A DNA stretch of 64,000 bases. Source: Zingiber officinale (taxonomy: Eukaryota; Streptophyta; Magnoliopsida; Zingiberales; Zingiberaceae). A program made the translations under genes and the position numbers. The number at the start of each line of letters is the position of its first letter. The first letter of the stretch is position 1. Location of the stretch: positions 75,774,688 through 75,838,687 of the forward strand of contig NC_056000.1 in NCBI RefSeq assembly GCF_018446385.1. Direction: 5' to 3'. Positions 10,880 to 23,513 of the stretch are shown here, piece by piece. The notes under the pieces were generated by a model that was not told the origin of the DNA, ran no database searches, and was given only the letters and a program-made list of their open reading frames with translations.

Positions 10880-13320
10880 CTAGATCCAAAATAGTAATAT
10901 CAATAAGTCAACCCGGTCTGGCCCGATGCAATTGGAAAACATTTTTGAATTCAAGTCCAACATAAATCCCAAATATCAACAAATCCCCATCCCCAATTGC
11001 ACTTTTAACCAGACCCATAGAAATACTCTATTTGATTAAGGAGCATCTCTAACAGGCTAAATCTACTTGCCAAAATCTTTGATGGCTTGTTAACTTGTGG
11101 ACAAGAACTTCAAGAATTGATGGGTGAGAATTCTCCTAAATCAACCCTGAAGACACCTCAATTTCTAATAAGTACTAATTGACAAATTGAGCTAAGCGAA
11201 TTAACCTTCTCATGACCCATCAACCAGACACTTGCCTCAGCCATGTGATGTAGCACAGCTGAGCAAACAAGGGTACGATTCTCATAAAAAAAAAATTGTC
11301 GATTCTCACTCAGAAAAAAAAGAAATTTTAAATTGTATTAACTCTAAAAACAAGGATCATGACCCTTTTTTATAGTTTGAGGACGTCTTTTCTAACAATT
11401 CAAATACTAATTGGCAAATTGAGCTAAGTGAATCAGCCTTCTCAAGATCCATCAACCAGACACACTTGTCTTAGCCCTGCAATCCATGGCGCCCAACCCA
11501 AGGACTCAAACAAGCCAAGGGCCTCGATTGAACTACCCCACCCCTTGGAGGGATCAAAAACAAAGTTGTCGGGCAAGTCGAAGAGAGCCTTTATGAAAGT
11601 TCCCACAAGCACATTGCTCCTCGCCCAAGAAGGCCAAATCGAAAAAACATTGAGATCATACTTGAGGCTCCAACTAGTCTCAAAATCTCAGAAAACTTAG
11701 ACAAGCAAATTCTTTCCTCCAAGAAAAAGGATCTTTTTAGCATATTGTGGGGGTCGTTCATCACACCTCCATTGTTCGCAATCTTCAAAAATCATCTTAA
11801 TTGGGTCCCTGCCCAAGTCCCACTGGAATATCAAGGACCATGAAGAACTTTGGATGAGCTCAAAATCATCTCAAGAATCTTTATCATCAAGCACTTCAAG
11901 AAGTAGATAAACTGATTGCAGCTTCTTACTGGTCTTTGCTCTGCAGTCAGTTTTGTGGTTACTGTAAACTGTATTTGCTTAAAGAAGAACAAGAAAAACT
12001 ATGAAATCTATTTAGATTTTGCTTCTTGCTTAATCAATGGTTTGCCTTAGCCATCAGAAAACTAGATGGTGATTTGTGCAAGGCCATTCAGAGTTGTGGG
12101 GCAGGCATACAATAATTCCCAAGCTGTGCAACAACTGACCACCACAAACTGAATCTGCCAATTTAATGCAGGGAAAGGGATTAGAAAGAATCAAGAAAAG
12201 AGCGAAAAAAAAAACAACTATATAGTTTAAATGGAACCAAAAATCAAATGAATATTTATAATCCATAATGTTCCCAAATTTGATAAGTAGCTGTCTAACA
12301 CTCATCTGTGATCAATGCGTGCATGTGCATGAGTCAATATCTAGATGCCTATATTACTTAAGCAGCATGCATGTGCATGAGTCAGTGTCTGGTTTTGAAA
12401 AAACAGTTTCAGAGCAATTAAAATCTTCCTCCGAACTCCCCTCTTATTTTATTTTTTAAACAATTTCAAGGGTAATAAAAGGAAATTGAAGTGGACTCAA
12501 GACGTTACTAGTTCTGTCGTGATTATGTAGAAGTCTACAAGTTTATTGCATGATCAATAATTAATTAAACAGCAGCAAGAATGACAAGTTTCAGTGAGAC
12601 AACCATGTATCTTTCTGCATCAACGAAATGTACCACTAGTGCCATCTATCCTAATCAATGAAATCTCCAATTTAGAAAATATAGACGTGTACACTAAAGT
12701 TATCATTATTCATTCGAACTCATTTAAATATACAGACCAATCTCTTTTTGAACACACCCATCTCTCTTCTCTGAGCCTAGCTCTGTAATTCTTCTAGGTA
12801 TGGGTGCATTTGATCACCTCTCAGATTTCTGCAATGCCACAGAGACCACTGCGAATCAGGAGAGGAAACCACTACAGGTAGAGATGCATGCTTGAACAGT
12901 GCACTTCAGTTTTCCTTGATATGCCTCCTGCTTTGCTAGCCTACGCCCGTCGACGGTAGACTGTTGATCACTTGACCTGAAGGTAAAGATAGACTGCGAC
13001 GGTTGTGATAGGAGAGTAAAGCATGTTGCTAAATTAGTAAGAGGTCCCTCTTCAGTGTCGATAATCCGGATGCATGCAATCTCATGTGAATGATTATATA
13101 TATACATTCAGAAAACTAGATAAGTTCATTGGAAACTAAGATTAAATACAAAATATAATTACAATAAAATAAAATAACATACAGAAGTCCAAATAGAGTT
13201 CGTGCAGAGCTCATTTTCAATATCGACAAGGCCAAACCAAGACCTGTTAGAAGATTAATCTCATAGATTCGGTTGAGTCATTATAGTTGAAATGTTACAG
13301 TGCTTCTAAAGATATTAAAG
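10880..13320. other. Intergenic DNA without recognisable genes
   Basis: Only short frames without family resemblance are seen. A diverged direct repeat of about 65 bp (TGAGCTAAGCGAATTAACC-like) occurs at about 11178 and 11408. A short direct repeat, GCATGTGCATGAGTCA, occurs twice, at about 12321 and 12368. Confidence 0.5.
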
Positions 13321-13329
13321 AAAAAGTTA

Positions 13330-13480
13330 ATCTTATCAGTGACAATCAAAAAATTGAAGAGTCAATTTTGTTGTTACAAATCAAAGAAGATGAAAAGGAT
13401 GATAATAACTTTTGGTGCTTAGATGAAGTATGGAGCTAACACATGAGATTTGACCATTTTAACTTTGGACCATTTGATAT
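13330..13480 (+). pseudogene. Possible relic of a copia protease/pre-integrase region
   Basis: A plus-strand reading contains DNNFWCLD followed by a stop and HMRFDHFNF. It resembles the copia stretch W-x-L-D-[ST]-G-[AC]-S-x-H-M that opens the protease, but the catalytic Asp-Thr/Ser-Gly is lost. The fragment is small and highly decayed, so the call is weak. Confidence 0.25.
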
Positions 13481-14210
13481 TAGTAAATCAAAATTTATGC
13501 TCAAGGAAAGTTGTATTCATAATCATTACACAACCAAGAAAATTTCCATGGAGACAAAAAGGCTTACTATTAAGTGATCGAGTTGTTTTCATATGCCATT
13601 CAGCAGACAGTTCATGGATCCCCAACCTTCACCATTGATTCATTCTGCCCTTCCATAACATGTATTTGGTAAAAGAAGTCCTACCAAATATGTTTTGAAG
13701 GAAAAGACGAGGCAGTTTTGGTACTGGCACATGGATCTCCCTCCAGTTGGGGACCTTTTTAACTCTCTGCTTCGTCACTTGTGTACCAACTTCCTGTTGC
13801 TCGATCTTGGCATTCATGTGGTTCACCAGCAACATGTCGACTCCTGATACTTCAACCAGCCACTGGCCAGGATGTTTGCAGCACTCATCACAAAGGTCTA
13901 GTTTCTACATGAGGCTTCCATCAGCTTTTATAACACTCCACTGTTCTTATTATTATAGAAACATAATTTACCATTACTTGAGAAGTCTCCTCTAAAGGGA
14001 TACATAGAAGAACTTGCCATTTCTTTGCATCACAGTAAATGTCAGAAGCAAAATGGCCATACTGTAATCCTCACGTTAAGTACATTTCTAGAAACACAAC
14101 TAATAACCAATTAGTTCCAACTTTCAGACTCATGTTACATATGTTACACAATGTTGGCTACAAACAACACAGGATGATGCCAACTTGTTAGTGTGCACGG
14201 TCTATCTGGG

Positions 14211-17200
14211 TCAAGAATAGAGCATCTTCAATCTCTTTGCAGCATGAACAAAGCCGATAATAACCTGCAACTCATCCAATTGCTTCATGGGCAATCAACA
14301 AGCAATTGGGTTCAGAGAGCATTGTCATACTGAATTCTCTTGCATTAAGTCTAAGGGTATAGAAGTGAAGTGATATGCAAAAGGTTACCTGTGACATAAA
14401 ATGCCTCTGGACTATATCAACTAGCTGCTCTTTAGAGGGTTTACGACATGCACCAACCTGATGCTGATACATGGACATAGATTTTTTTTTTTTAAAAGTT
14501 AGAAAATACTAAACCATCATCTAACTGAAAAGGTACCGAGAACAATCAACTCTGCATAGTTTTGAAACATACAAGATTAAAATGATGCCAATATCTCCAT
14601 AATGCCCTTGTCTCTAGTTTGCTCAGGTCAACTGTCTGCGCCAAGCACATAAACCATCTCTTCTTAAGATGTATCAGAGAGTGTAATATAACATGCATCT
14701 TGACTGTAAGGTTCAAATAACCTTACAACCCAAAGGACAAAATTCGTAATGCACATGACAAGCACACATTTCAGGAAGTATCTGTTAGTGAGTTTTACCA
14801 GTGTACCCCTAGAAGATGAAACAGATCCCTTGTGTGAATCACAAGAATGAGATCGACTGAAAGATTTGTTAGAAGATCCCTTGTGATGTCTAGCCCTCAT
14901 CTTGTGTGGCTTTGTTGTTTTCATATCACCTGATGCTGCAAAATGTTATCCTAGTAAAATTATGTTCCACCAACGTAAAAAAATTGAGAACCTTTTAGAT
15001 CTGATAAAATCTGCATAAGATGCTTGTGCAAAAAAATGTCCTGCTGCACAACATTTATGTTTTTTGAAAGAAAGTAGCATTGCTATTATGATGTACCAAC
15101 ATAAGCATCACTTTCAGAAGCTTGGATACTGCATTTTTAAGTGACCAAATAAACTACAAAAATCAACATTAGAGATGCCTATACGATAATCGCAGAGCAA
15201 TGATATGCTCAAGGAAAAAAACTCAAGGAAAAGCTCAAGGATAGACACATAAAGTCATGGCCCACCATTTCACTTTTTGTGGGCCCCATCACTTTATGTG
15301 TCTATCCTTGAGCTTTTCCTTGAGTTTTTTTCCTTGAGCATATCATTTTTCATAATCGCATGACTGAGTTTCTTTTCACAATTTATGGTGCATAAATGTT
15401 CATCCAGATTAGCTAAAGGGCATGTTAACTAATATGAGAAGCAGAAAATCCCTGTTCTCCAAAATCAGTCTAGCAAATAGAGTTCAGAAAATCTTACTCC
15501 TACAACAGATAGACTACCCCATCACTTTGCGACAGAAAAGTTCTCCTGTACAAAGCATAAAGAATCAAGTAACAGGGACAAGGGAAAAGGTTAGACATAC
15601 CCAACTGAAGAAAAAATAAACTTGCGAAAGGCAATGAGCTTTTTTTTGCTGTTTGCAAATGAAGTGGACTCACTTTCTTTTAAAGATAAATGGTTAAAAT
15701 GGAATTTGAACTTGATTCCAAAATGGTTTTCAGTAATAACTAATCCCTTTGCAAGCAGAGTGTGAGCTAGTGCTACCAGCTCCTTGAAGAGAAATTTGAG
15801 AAAAGAACTTATTACAACGATCTGATCATATACATTTGTCGATACTGGGCAAAGAGGTTTTAAGTCAGATAATTAACTTCAGACACCCAACAAAAATCTT
15901 ACCCATATCTGATCCATTCCATTCACATTCAGTCTCATCATCTTCCTCATGTCCAGTGGGAGCCTCAACAACGCTAAGGGCATTTCTTTGCAGTTTCACT
16001 TCAATGCCATTAGTAAGGACCTGTAATTTTCAAAGTTGGAATAGAAATCATATGCTAGCATCACTGAGGCTAACCCTATGTTAGCCAAAATAATGTAAAT
16101 GGAAACCTAACATGAGAACAATCATTAACAATTTACAATATATTCATGCATGAAATAAAAAAAGGAATCAGCATGGATTTAACACATAGCCTCAGTATTT
16201 CATCCAATGAAAATGAGATAAATGCATTGAATTAACAATCAGGCTTGAGAACAGTATTTTGGCCATGTTTGTAAAAGGAAGCAACAACCCAGAATAAGCT
16301 GAATATGTTATCTATCCACTACAGAAATATGAGTGTCATCCGAGCATTAAAAATTTCTCAAGTAATGACAATCGATCCTTGTACATCAACCGAACAAATC
16401 TGATAATCTTTTAGTCATGTCAGCATTTCCACATCTATGTTACACTATGCCTAAAATCACATCGTGCAAATTAAATAGGTTAGAAAGTAGAATCAGATTG
16501 TGGTATGTAGGAAAGGATTCTTTAAAGGTTGGTTCCTCTGAAAACTAAAACTTGGACAGCAATAGGAATAATATTCATATTCAACGCTAGAACGAGGCAG
16601 ATAACAATGTACAAAACAAACAAATTTAAACTCCATACTGAAGAATGATAAATTTAACAAGTGACATAAAAAATAAGCAACAAAACAATAAGTTCAAATT
16701 TGACATATAGGAATTCATTCAGTTCTTAATATAAGTACAATTGCCTAGGCTTTGAAATTAAATGCCATTTGAAGAAGAGAATATGAAAGAGTTTCTGGAC
16801 TCTAGATCCAGTGAAGGAAGAATCTGTAAATATTTACAACATTTTATGGACAAGCTTACTATGCTAAAAAAAACTGAGATACAATTAACTCTGCCTCCTA
16901 CTTAATCTGATTTATATAGCAAACATTATCAATCAGAAGTTCATGACATGTACAGTAGTATATTAGGAAGATCTTCGATCCAGGAAATAGATTATCTTGT
17001 GGTTGATAATTCCAGTGAAAAAAATTGTTGAAGGTAAATACCATTTTTCACTATATTAAGATAGTTCATGCACTGAATTACTTTACTTATCAGTAATATG
17101 TATCAAACATCACATAAATGCAACCACAAACGTCGGGGGAAAGAAGCAAAAAAGATCAAATGATCATGCTATATCAGCATCCATGCTATCAAACAACCTT

Positions 17201-17611
17201 TTTCCTGTCCATGGAAAACGACAGAAGAAACACACCCATCTGGATATTCGAACCTCCAAATTGAACCCCCATTGCGCGATTGTTTCCAAAGAAAAATGAA
17301 ACACCCAATAGTACCGGACTAAACCCTAAAATCGACGTCAATGGTTACAAGAATTCATTTTCAACAGCACAAATTTTGCAACAAGAAGCATAAAGTCCAA
17401 CGGTGATGGTACTCAAAGGAATGCAATTTACCAGCCAATGCCATCCGCCGAGGCCGACAGCCTTCTTCACGACGCCATGGAGGCCGACAAGCACCGACTT
17501 GGTGCGGTTGTTTCCGGTCACCACCACCTTGGTGTGCCTCGGCAGCAGCGCAAGATCCTCTTCACTGTTCTCCCCGAAGCTCTGCTGGCATCCGCCGCTC
17601 ATTCCCGGCAT
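14211..17611 (-). CDS. SAP30-like histone deacetylase complex subunit (AFR1/AFR2 type)
   Basis: Six exons fit: 17611-17432, 16020-15903, 14929-14799, 14635-14573, 14457-14389 and 14282-14211 (stop TGA), 210 residues, with all phases matching. The N-terminal domain is LLPRHTKVVVTGNNRTKSVL...GVVKKAVGLGGWHWL, continuing VLTNGIEVKLQRNALSV. An acidic patch and a Ser/His/Arg-rich linker (SFSRSHSCDSHKGSVSSSRG) follow. The C-terminal Sin3-binding SAP30 domain covers residues about 144-210 (VDLSKLETRALWRYWHHFNL, PSKEQLVDIVQRHFMSQ, QLDELQVIIGFV). Arabidopsis AFR1/AFR2 are SAP30 homologues that help a histone deacetylase complex repress FT. A similar nuclear co-repressor role is inferred here. The leader is CT-rich (17773-17798). 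Intron 2 holds a hairpin MITE. The VGACRK stretch at the exon 4/5 joint differs from the form I remember in relatives. Confidence 0.9.
15195..15351. mobile_element. 157 bp foldback MITE (Mutator-like) in intron 2 of the SAP30-like gene
   Basis: Two perfectly complementary 55 bp arms (15201-15255 and 15291-15345) enclose a loop of about 35 bp. The element is flanked by a perfect 9 bp direct repeat, ATAATCGCA, at 15186-15194 and 15352-15360. A 9 bp target duplication is typical of Mutator-like elements. The termini are GAGCAATGATATG and, on the other strand, GAAAAATGATATG. The full identity of the arms suggests a young insertion. Transcribed within the intron, it would form a long stable hairpin. 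Confidence 0.88.
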
Positions 17612-17811
17612 CCCCCCGCCCCTTCCCTCCGACCTAATTATCCACCCAAAAGCACTCCGACAAATCGCTCGAATCAGGACGCGGCACCAAATCGGAACAG
17701 TAGATCAAGCATTGCGGCGCGACAATCAATTCATGAAGCCAAAATTTAGAGGAAAAACGAGCATGATTTGTGAGTGAGTGAGTGAGAGAGAGAGGGGGAA
17801 GCGGAGTAACG

Positions 17812-18202
17812 ACTGCGTTTGCTTTGCTACTCCGTTGCTCGTCTTTTCTAACACAGCAATTTTGTGCGCGTCTCTTCCGGGTCGATGGATCCCGACACCC
17901 ATTTGACGACCAATAAATGACACGGCGGCAGCGTGTCGTTGCTAGTGCGGGAGGGGCCCGCCACGCCTCGGATTCGAGGATAACAGTTCCTTACGGAGAC
18001 CACCCGTCGTGCTATTAAATAATATCTCAAATGACCATATGGTCCTCAGTAATATTTATCATATTTTTTATTCTAAAAATACTATATAAGCAACAATTAT
18101 TATAATCAATATTATTATTATTATATTAAACTATTTTTTTTAACTTGGTTAAATTATTTTCATTTGATTAAAATCATTCTATTTTAATTTTAATTAATTC
18201 TC
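17812..18202. other. Upstream region of the SAP30-like gene; no gene seen
   Basis: The part next to the gene is GC-rich and presumably promoter. From 18010 the sequence becomes AT-rich and featureless. Confidence 0.4.
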
Positions 18203-18206
18203 TCTC

Positions 18207-18279
<73 letters not shown>
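18203..18279. repeat. Compound (CT)n(AT)n microsatellite
   Basis: A CT dinucleotide run is followed directly by a long AT run. Confidence 0.97.
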
Positions 18280-18280
<1 letters not shown>

Positions 18281-18283
<3 letters not shown>

Positions 18284-18640
18284 AGTCACATATGTATCTC
18301 CATTCTTATACATATGCGTACATTCTTTATCAAATGTACTTTAGTCAATAACTTACCTTTCATACAAATCAAGTGGGGATAAGCTTTGACCAATCTCTAA
18401 GTTTTCGTCATTCATCATAGATCATAGGTCGTTCCTAGATATATATATATAACAAAGTATCATATCTGTGAGAATCTAAGGTATAATATATAAGTACTCA
18501 CATATGTATCTTCATTATCATATATATCAATAAATCCTCTCGTCAAGTGTACTTTAGTCAATAACTTTCCTTTCCTACAAACCAAGTGGGAGTAAGCTTT
18601 AATCAGTCTCTAAGTCTTCGTCATTCATCATAGATCGCTC
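18281..18640. repeat. Two diverged direct copies of about 150 bp, offset 212 bp
   Basis: Copies at about 18281-18430 and 18493-18640 both run from AGTNNTCACATATGTATCT to TCGTCATTCATCATAGATC, with many substitutions. Function unknown. Confidence 0.8.
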
Positions 18641-18785
18641 ATCTATGTCATCAGCACCTAACAAGTGCACAGTCATACCCTTCATCCAAAGGTGATGTCA
18701 TGTAACATACCATGCTCCATGTTGTATGTCACATCATCATGTCACATGCCACCTAACATCTGCCCATGTGTGGCACGTATGTAGC

Positions 18786-19233
18786 TGTTAGAGTATATAC
18801 TAAAAGTCTAGCTTTTGTAAATATTTTATTTTGAAATAAAGAATCACATTGATCAAATGTCTATATTTATATGCTAAGTGTAGTTGTTCAATTAATTTAT
18901 ATTGTAGATAATATGGTGTGCGGTGTCACACACAGAAAATCATGTTATCAATTCCTTATAAATTATAAACAGTAGCTCACGACTAAGATGGAAAGGAATA
19001 AAAAATTGGAATAGTTATAGTATAATTTGATATTAGTTTGTCTTAACTATAAAATTACACTAGTATACTCTGAGTGTATTGAGCAGGACCATTTAAGGTA
19101 AGCTCTTTTTATACTGACTGAATAAAAGAACAAGACCTTTGTTATTATGGAAGTGTGTGCTCTTAATCCTGATATAATAACACACACATATATCTAGTAT
19201 TTATTTCTTTGACTTATCAATGGGTGAGATTTC
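18786..19233 (+). mobile_element. Truncated LTR fragment, same family as the solo LTR at 37196-39779
   Basis: It starts TGTTAGAGTATATACTAAAA and matches, on the opposite strand, the last about 490 bp of the 37196-39779 LTR (for example CAATTAATTTATATTGTAGA and CAATGGGTGAGATTT). The match stops abruptly near 19233. It is therefore a 5' fragment of the LTR on the plus strand. Confidence 0.8.
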
Positions 19234-19859
19234 AAGTCTCCCCTTCAAGTCTAGTCTAAGGAGGTTGCAAGCTCGACTGACTAGAAACTTCTGTATTTTT
19301 ATGTTTCTTGTTCCCCGATCAAATGCTCGGTTCTTGACTAGTCATCAGATTAGGGTTAGCATCATTCTCCCCTGTCCATACTCACACATCGAGAACAGGT
19401 TGCATCATTCACCATTAATGCTTAGTGTGATAGACACACATTTTATATATAAGCATGATTACCATCGCCCATCTCTAATAAATGCAGACCGTACTTTTCT
19501 GCCATATGGCATCTTCCTGTAAAAAGAATATCAGAAATGACAGGCTACTATGGAACTTCGATGCGACCTTTGATGGTTCAAATTCAATGGCTCCGATAAT
19601 CTCCTCTCTCTTTCTATTCCCGATCAAACGATGCTAGCAAAGCCTCATTAGGGGTTTTAAGGTTTTGAACATTTCTTTCAACTCTTATACATTTTTCATT
19701 CTTCTCCATGATTTCTTCTTCTTCCTCGACCCTTCTTGTTGTGACTTGTGCTTGCCTAGGGGTTTCGCTTTCTCTTCATTGTAAGTCTCTTTTCCCATCT
19801 CCTCTGCTCCCTTTTCATTCTCCATCTCCTCTGTACCCATTCTTGGTCTATGGTATACC

Positions 19860-22080
19860 TCTATTGTCTCGGATTTCAATAGAGGGGGCGGGGATCAGAT
19901 TTACCTCACCTTTGAGCTTCTTGCCGACCACCATATAATCATACTTTTGGGTCAAGATAGTCCTAACCTTCCCCTGGTTGGGTAAATTACTCTTTTCAAG
20001 GACCAAATTTTGGTCGGTCTCCGTTTTCCCTTACACCTCTTCTTCTCTAAAATTTCTCGCTATTTTCACATTCCTCTCTCATAGCTGCCCCCTAACTCCA
20101 TTAGGTTGTTGTATGAGGTTGTGATTCTATTCCACCTGTACCGTGTTCATCTATGCCCCTACATCTTCCACTATGTTTATTATCCTAAGAAATTCGAATC
20201 GGGCATCTTTCTCTTCCAAGCCCGAGTGTCTTATGTTTTTTTCAACAAGATGTCTTCTTCCATCAAAGGTTGGAAGTCCCACTATTTCTACATTCAATCG
20301 ATCCCTCCAATATTATTCCCAACCGACTGGCAGATAGAGACCTCCTGCGCCGGAGCTATTCAAGTATCGTGACGTGGTTGAGTATACCTTGGCTTTGAGG
20401 ACTCTGACTGGCTTAAAGTTCAACATACACAAGATGCTTCTCAAGGACGCCTTGTATATCTTTGGTCTCAGTTCCATCCGATCCAAGCTGGCCGACAATT
20501 TTGGTAAGAAATTCAACACTCTTTTGATGTTACATCTAACTAATTTTCTTTTACTATTTTATAGTTGAAACAATGTGGAAGGCGTGCTTGTCTAATTCCA
20601 CCCGATTGGACGACGCTGAAATGAATGAGCGTGCAGAAGCCGAGCTAGCCTTCTACAATGCTTTGTCGATTGGCTCACCCAAGGGGTTGATCGGCGAGGA
20701 GGGAACCAGCCGAGTTGTGAGCAGTGATGCAATGACTAACATAGAAGAGTTGCCACTTCCTCGACCTTCCATGGTTCCTGAGATAGTCCCTTTTGTGTCC
20801 AACACGTCCGATGTGCCTCCGCGCATTAGTTGCAAGAGACGTCGATCGGATGCACCCGCACCTCCAACTTCCCCCACTATGCCTTTCCCTCGTCCACCAT
20901 CCAAACGAGGGGAGAGTTCAGCACCATCACCTCCTATGCACGAGGCCGATCCTTCTGAGCCTGCTCCTTCCACTTAGACACCAACATACCCTTCTACACA
21001 AACCGACCCCATTGCTGCATCACCAATCTCTTCTCGACCTCCTCGAAAAGAGGGCCTCGCATCTAAGATTTCCTCCATGCCTAGAACCAAGTCATCTTTG
21101 TACGGGCCTCAGTCTCGGAAGGTCAGCACTACACTTAGGCTACCTTCTCATAAATGGATCTGCATCTGAACCCCTCGCCCCTCAGCACCTCATAAAGATG
21201 AAGGGTCCCCGGTCGATAGCGTGGCACAAGTGACCGAACAGACTCCTAAAGAGCTAGCTGACCGCTTCTCCCAAAATGTAACCGGGGTACAATTTTTAAA
21301 TTATTTTTCCTTTTCTCTTTTTCACTATCCCTAATCTTTCCTTTTCTTTAGTTCTGGGTGTAAGGGCTAACCTTATGTAAAAAGACGACGAAGATCAGTT
21401 GTGCCTACCGCACCCTGAAAGATTCTGTTGTGGAAATGGGGCCTTCCCAATCTCCTTTAGAGTGGCTCCATGAAGAATTGGCTTATCTGAAGGATCTAGA
21501 AGATCGAGACGACGGGCTGAATGAGTCCTCCTTGAGGAGAAGAAAGGGGACTCACCCAAGCAACCTCCATGGGAAAACATCAAAAGAAGATTCAAACTAT
21601 TGAGTCCCACCTAAAATCTGAGAATGCCTGCAAAGTAAGGGCTATAAAGGACCTAGATCGGAAGAATATTGAGGCCAAAGCCCTTTCTTTGTAGCTAAAA
21701 GAGATAAAGACCAACCATTCCTTCGAGCTAGTAGCCAAAACAACTAAGCTGACCATGAGAGATCTGCAACTCGAGGAGAAATAGAAGCCTCTGGGTGATA
21801 AAGATGTCTAGCTGGCCACTAAGGACGCACAACTCGGGGAGAAGCAGCATACCCTAGGTAATAAGGATGTCAAGATGGAAGCATTAAAAGCCGAATTGAC
21901 TAACTACAGGGCGGGAGAAGCTGAGCGGCTTGAGGCCTATAGAGTGGCCTATCTGCATTCTATAGAGTTCAACACTCTTCTCGGTCAATGAACTTCAAAA
22001 ATATTTGGCTACAGGGCGGAAGGTGACATAAAGTAGCTTCAGGCAGCCGACCATGGACCTCCCTAAGAACTTCATTAGCC
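19860..22080 (+). pseudogene. Decayed 'putative gypsy-type transposon' ORF (PF04195-like) with coiled-coil tail
   Basis: Plus-strand fragments appear in order but in several frames. First is a segment with HLYRVHLCPYIFHYVYY, FQARVSYVFF and SIKGWKSHYFYIQ, then a segment ending GLSSIRSKLADNF with an intron-like GT...TTTATAG. Next is MWKACLSNSTRLDDAEMNER with a Pro/Ser-rich stretch (20573-20977), and then an acidic/Lys-rich coiled-coil region with many stops to about 22000. The first part resembles the plant domain catalogued as putative gypsy-type transposon, an extra ORF of Tat-like elements. Frameshifts and stops show that it is dead. Named from memory of the family pattern. Confidence 0.5.
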
Positions 22081-22556
22081 GTCAAAAGATTCTAGAAGAT
22101 ATTTCAAATGATGTCTTCCCATATTTTGCTTAGATTTTATTTAGTGCTCTTAGAAAAACCTTTTTTCTCAGGCATACAACAACCAAGAATTGTAAAAACT
22201 TTAAGTTATCTTGATGTAAATATTTCTTGCTTCTGTTGGAACCTTGTATGCATTGTGTTTAGTTTCGTGTACAAGTTCATGCTAGCAGGGCTTAAGTAGA
22301 TGCTAAATGCTTAAGCGTACCTTGCTGATAACCCAAAGTTGGGAGTTGACTTAACCAACCAGACGACCTATGCCTCAAAATACATACGCGACCATCTGTT
22401 CAGTGTCTCTCAGCTGACTTCATCTTTGTTTCCTTATCAGTGGCTCCTTGGTGCTATGCTAACCAAGTGGACAATAAATAGATATCATGAGCATCTCATC
22501 CCTGATTGGCTTATCCGGCCAAACAACTGAGTATTGCTAAGCGTGCAGCTATATGG

Positions 22557-23513
22557 TGTTGGTCCCTTGTGGCCAGCTAAAGGGGGAAAAGGGGGGTGAA
22601 CAGTCTGAAATCCAAAAGCAAACACCTTTTTTGAAACTTACAACTCTATTAACATAAACACTTGCATAAAAGGAATTCGGAAACTAATTAAAAAGAGAAA
22701 ACAAGGCATAGAGATTTTACTTGGCTTGCAATCAGGGGATTGCTAATCTAAGACGTTGAAAGCTCACTAATATCTTTTTCAAGCGGAGAAGTCTCTTATA
22801 GCAATTAAAGCTCACAATTACAAAGATAAACTCAATTAGGATTGTTTACAAGTGTTCTGTTTAACTTCTGGAATTATGGTTGTATTTATAGCTCTGATCA
22901 AGGCACTTGGAAGGGTTCCAGGCTTCTGGGGTGGATAAAATTTTATCCACGAGGTAACAGATCACGACAGCATGCATTTCAATATTTTTTTTGGTCACCA
23001 AAATCATGCTTGTTGACTTTTCAGTTCGGGTTCTCGCTCTAGCTCTGCTTGCTTGGGGTGATTTCGGCCGTCCGAAATAGGGCTTACCCGAACCCATTTC
23101 CCGGCCTTCTCGAGCAACCTTCTACTCCGACTTCTCGTCCCTTGGAACCACCGCACGCTTTCTTTTCATCCACCAGCGTACTCTGCTCACTGGGTGATTT
23201 CGACCATCCGAAATAGGGCTCATCCGAATCCATTTTCTGGCCTTCTCGAGCAACCTTCCACTCTAGCTTCTCGTCCCTCGAAAATGTCGCACGCCTCCTT
23301 CTCGGTCACCAGCATACTCTTCCGCAGTAGCTCATCCCTCGGACGCACAGAGCTCGTCAACTCTCTCCCATGTCATCTTTCTCATTAGCTGTGTCTTTCG
23401 CTCGACCTTCTGTGCTCCTAAGTTCTTGTACATTCAGACACAGGGTATCAAAACATAACAGGACCTAACTCTAATTCTGTTGACCATATCAAAACTAACT
23501 CGGGGTACTAACA
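22557..23513 (-). repeat. 3' LTR of the gag-only copia element
   Basis: It aligns in direct orientation with 25442-26448 (shared landmarks TGAAATCCAAAAGCAAACA, CTTCTCGAGCAACCTT and GGTACTAACA). It is about 50 bp shorter than the other LTR. Confidence 0.88.

Noticed and set aside
13629-13995. Overlapping short frames on both strands
   Set aside because: No recognisable motif, no consistent splice model; possibly old repeat DNA.
17403-17777. 124-codon plus-strand frame
   Set aside because: Overlaps exon 1 and leader of the SAP30-like gene antisense; no family resemblance.
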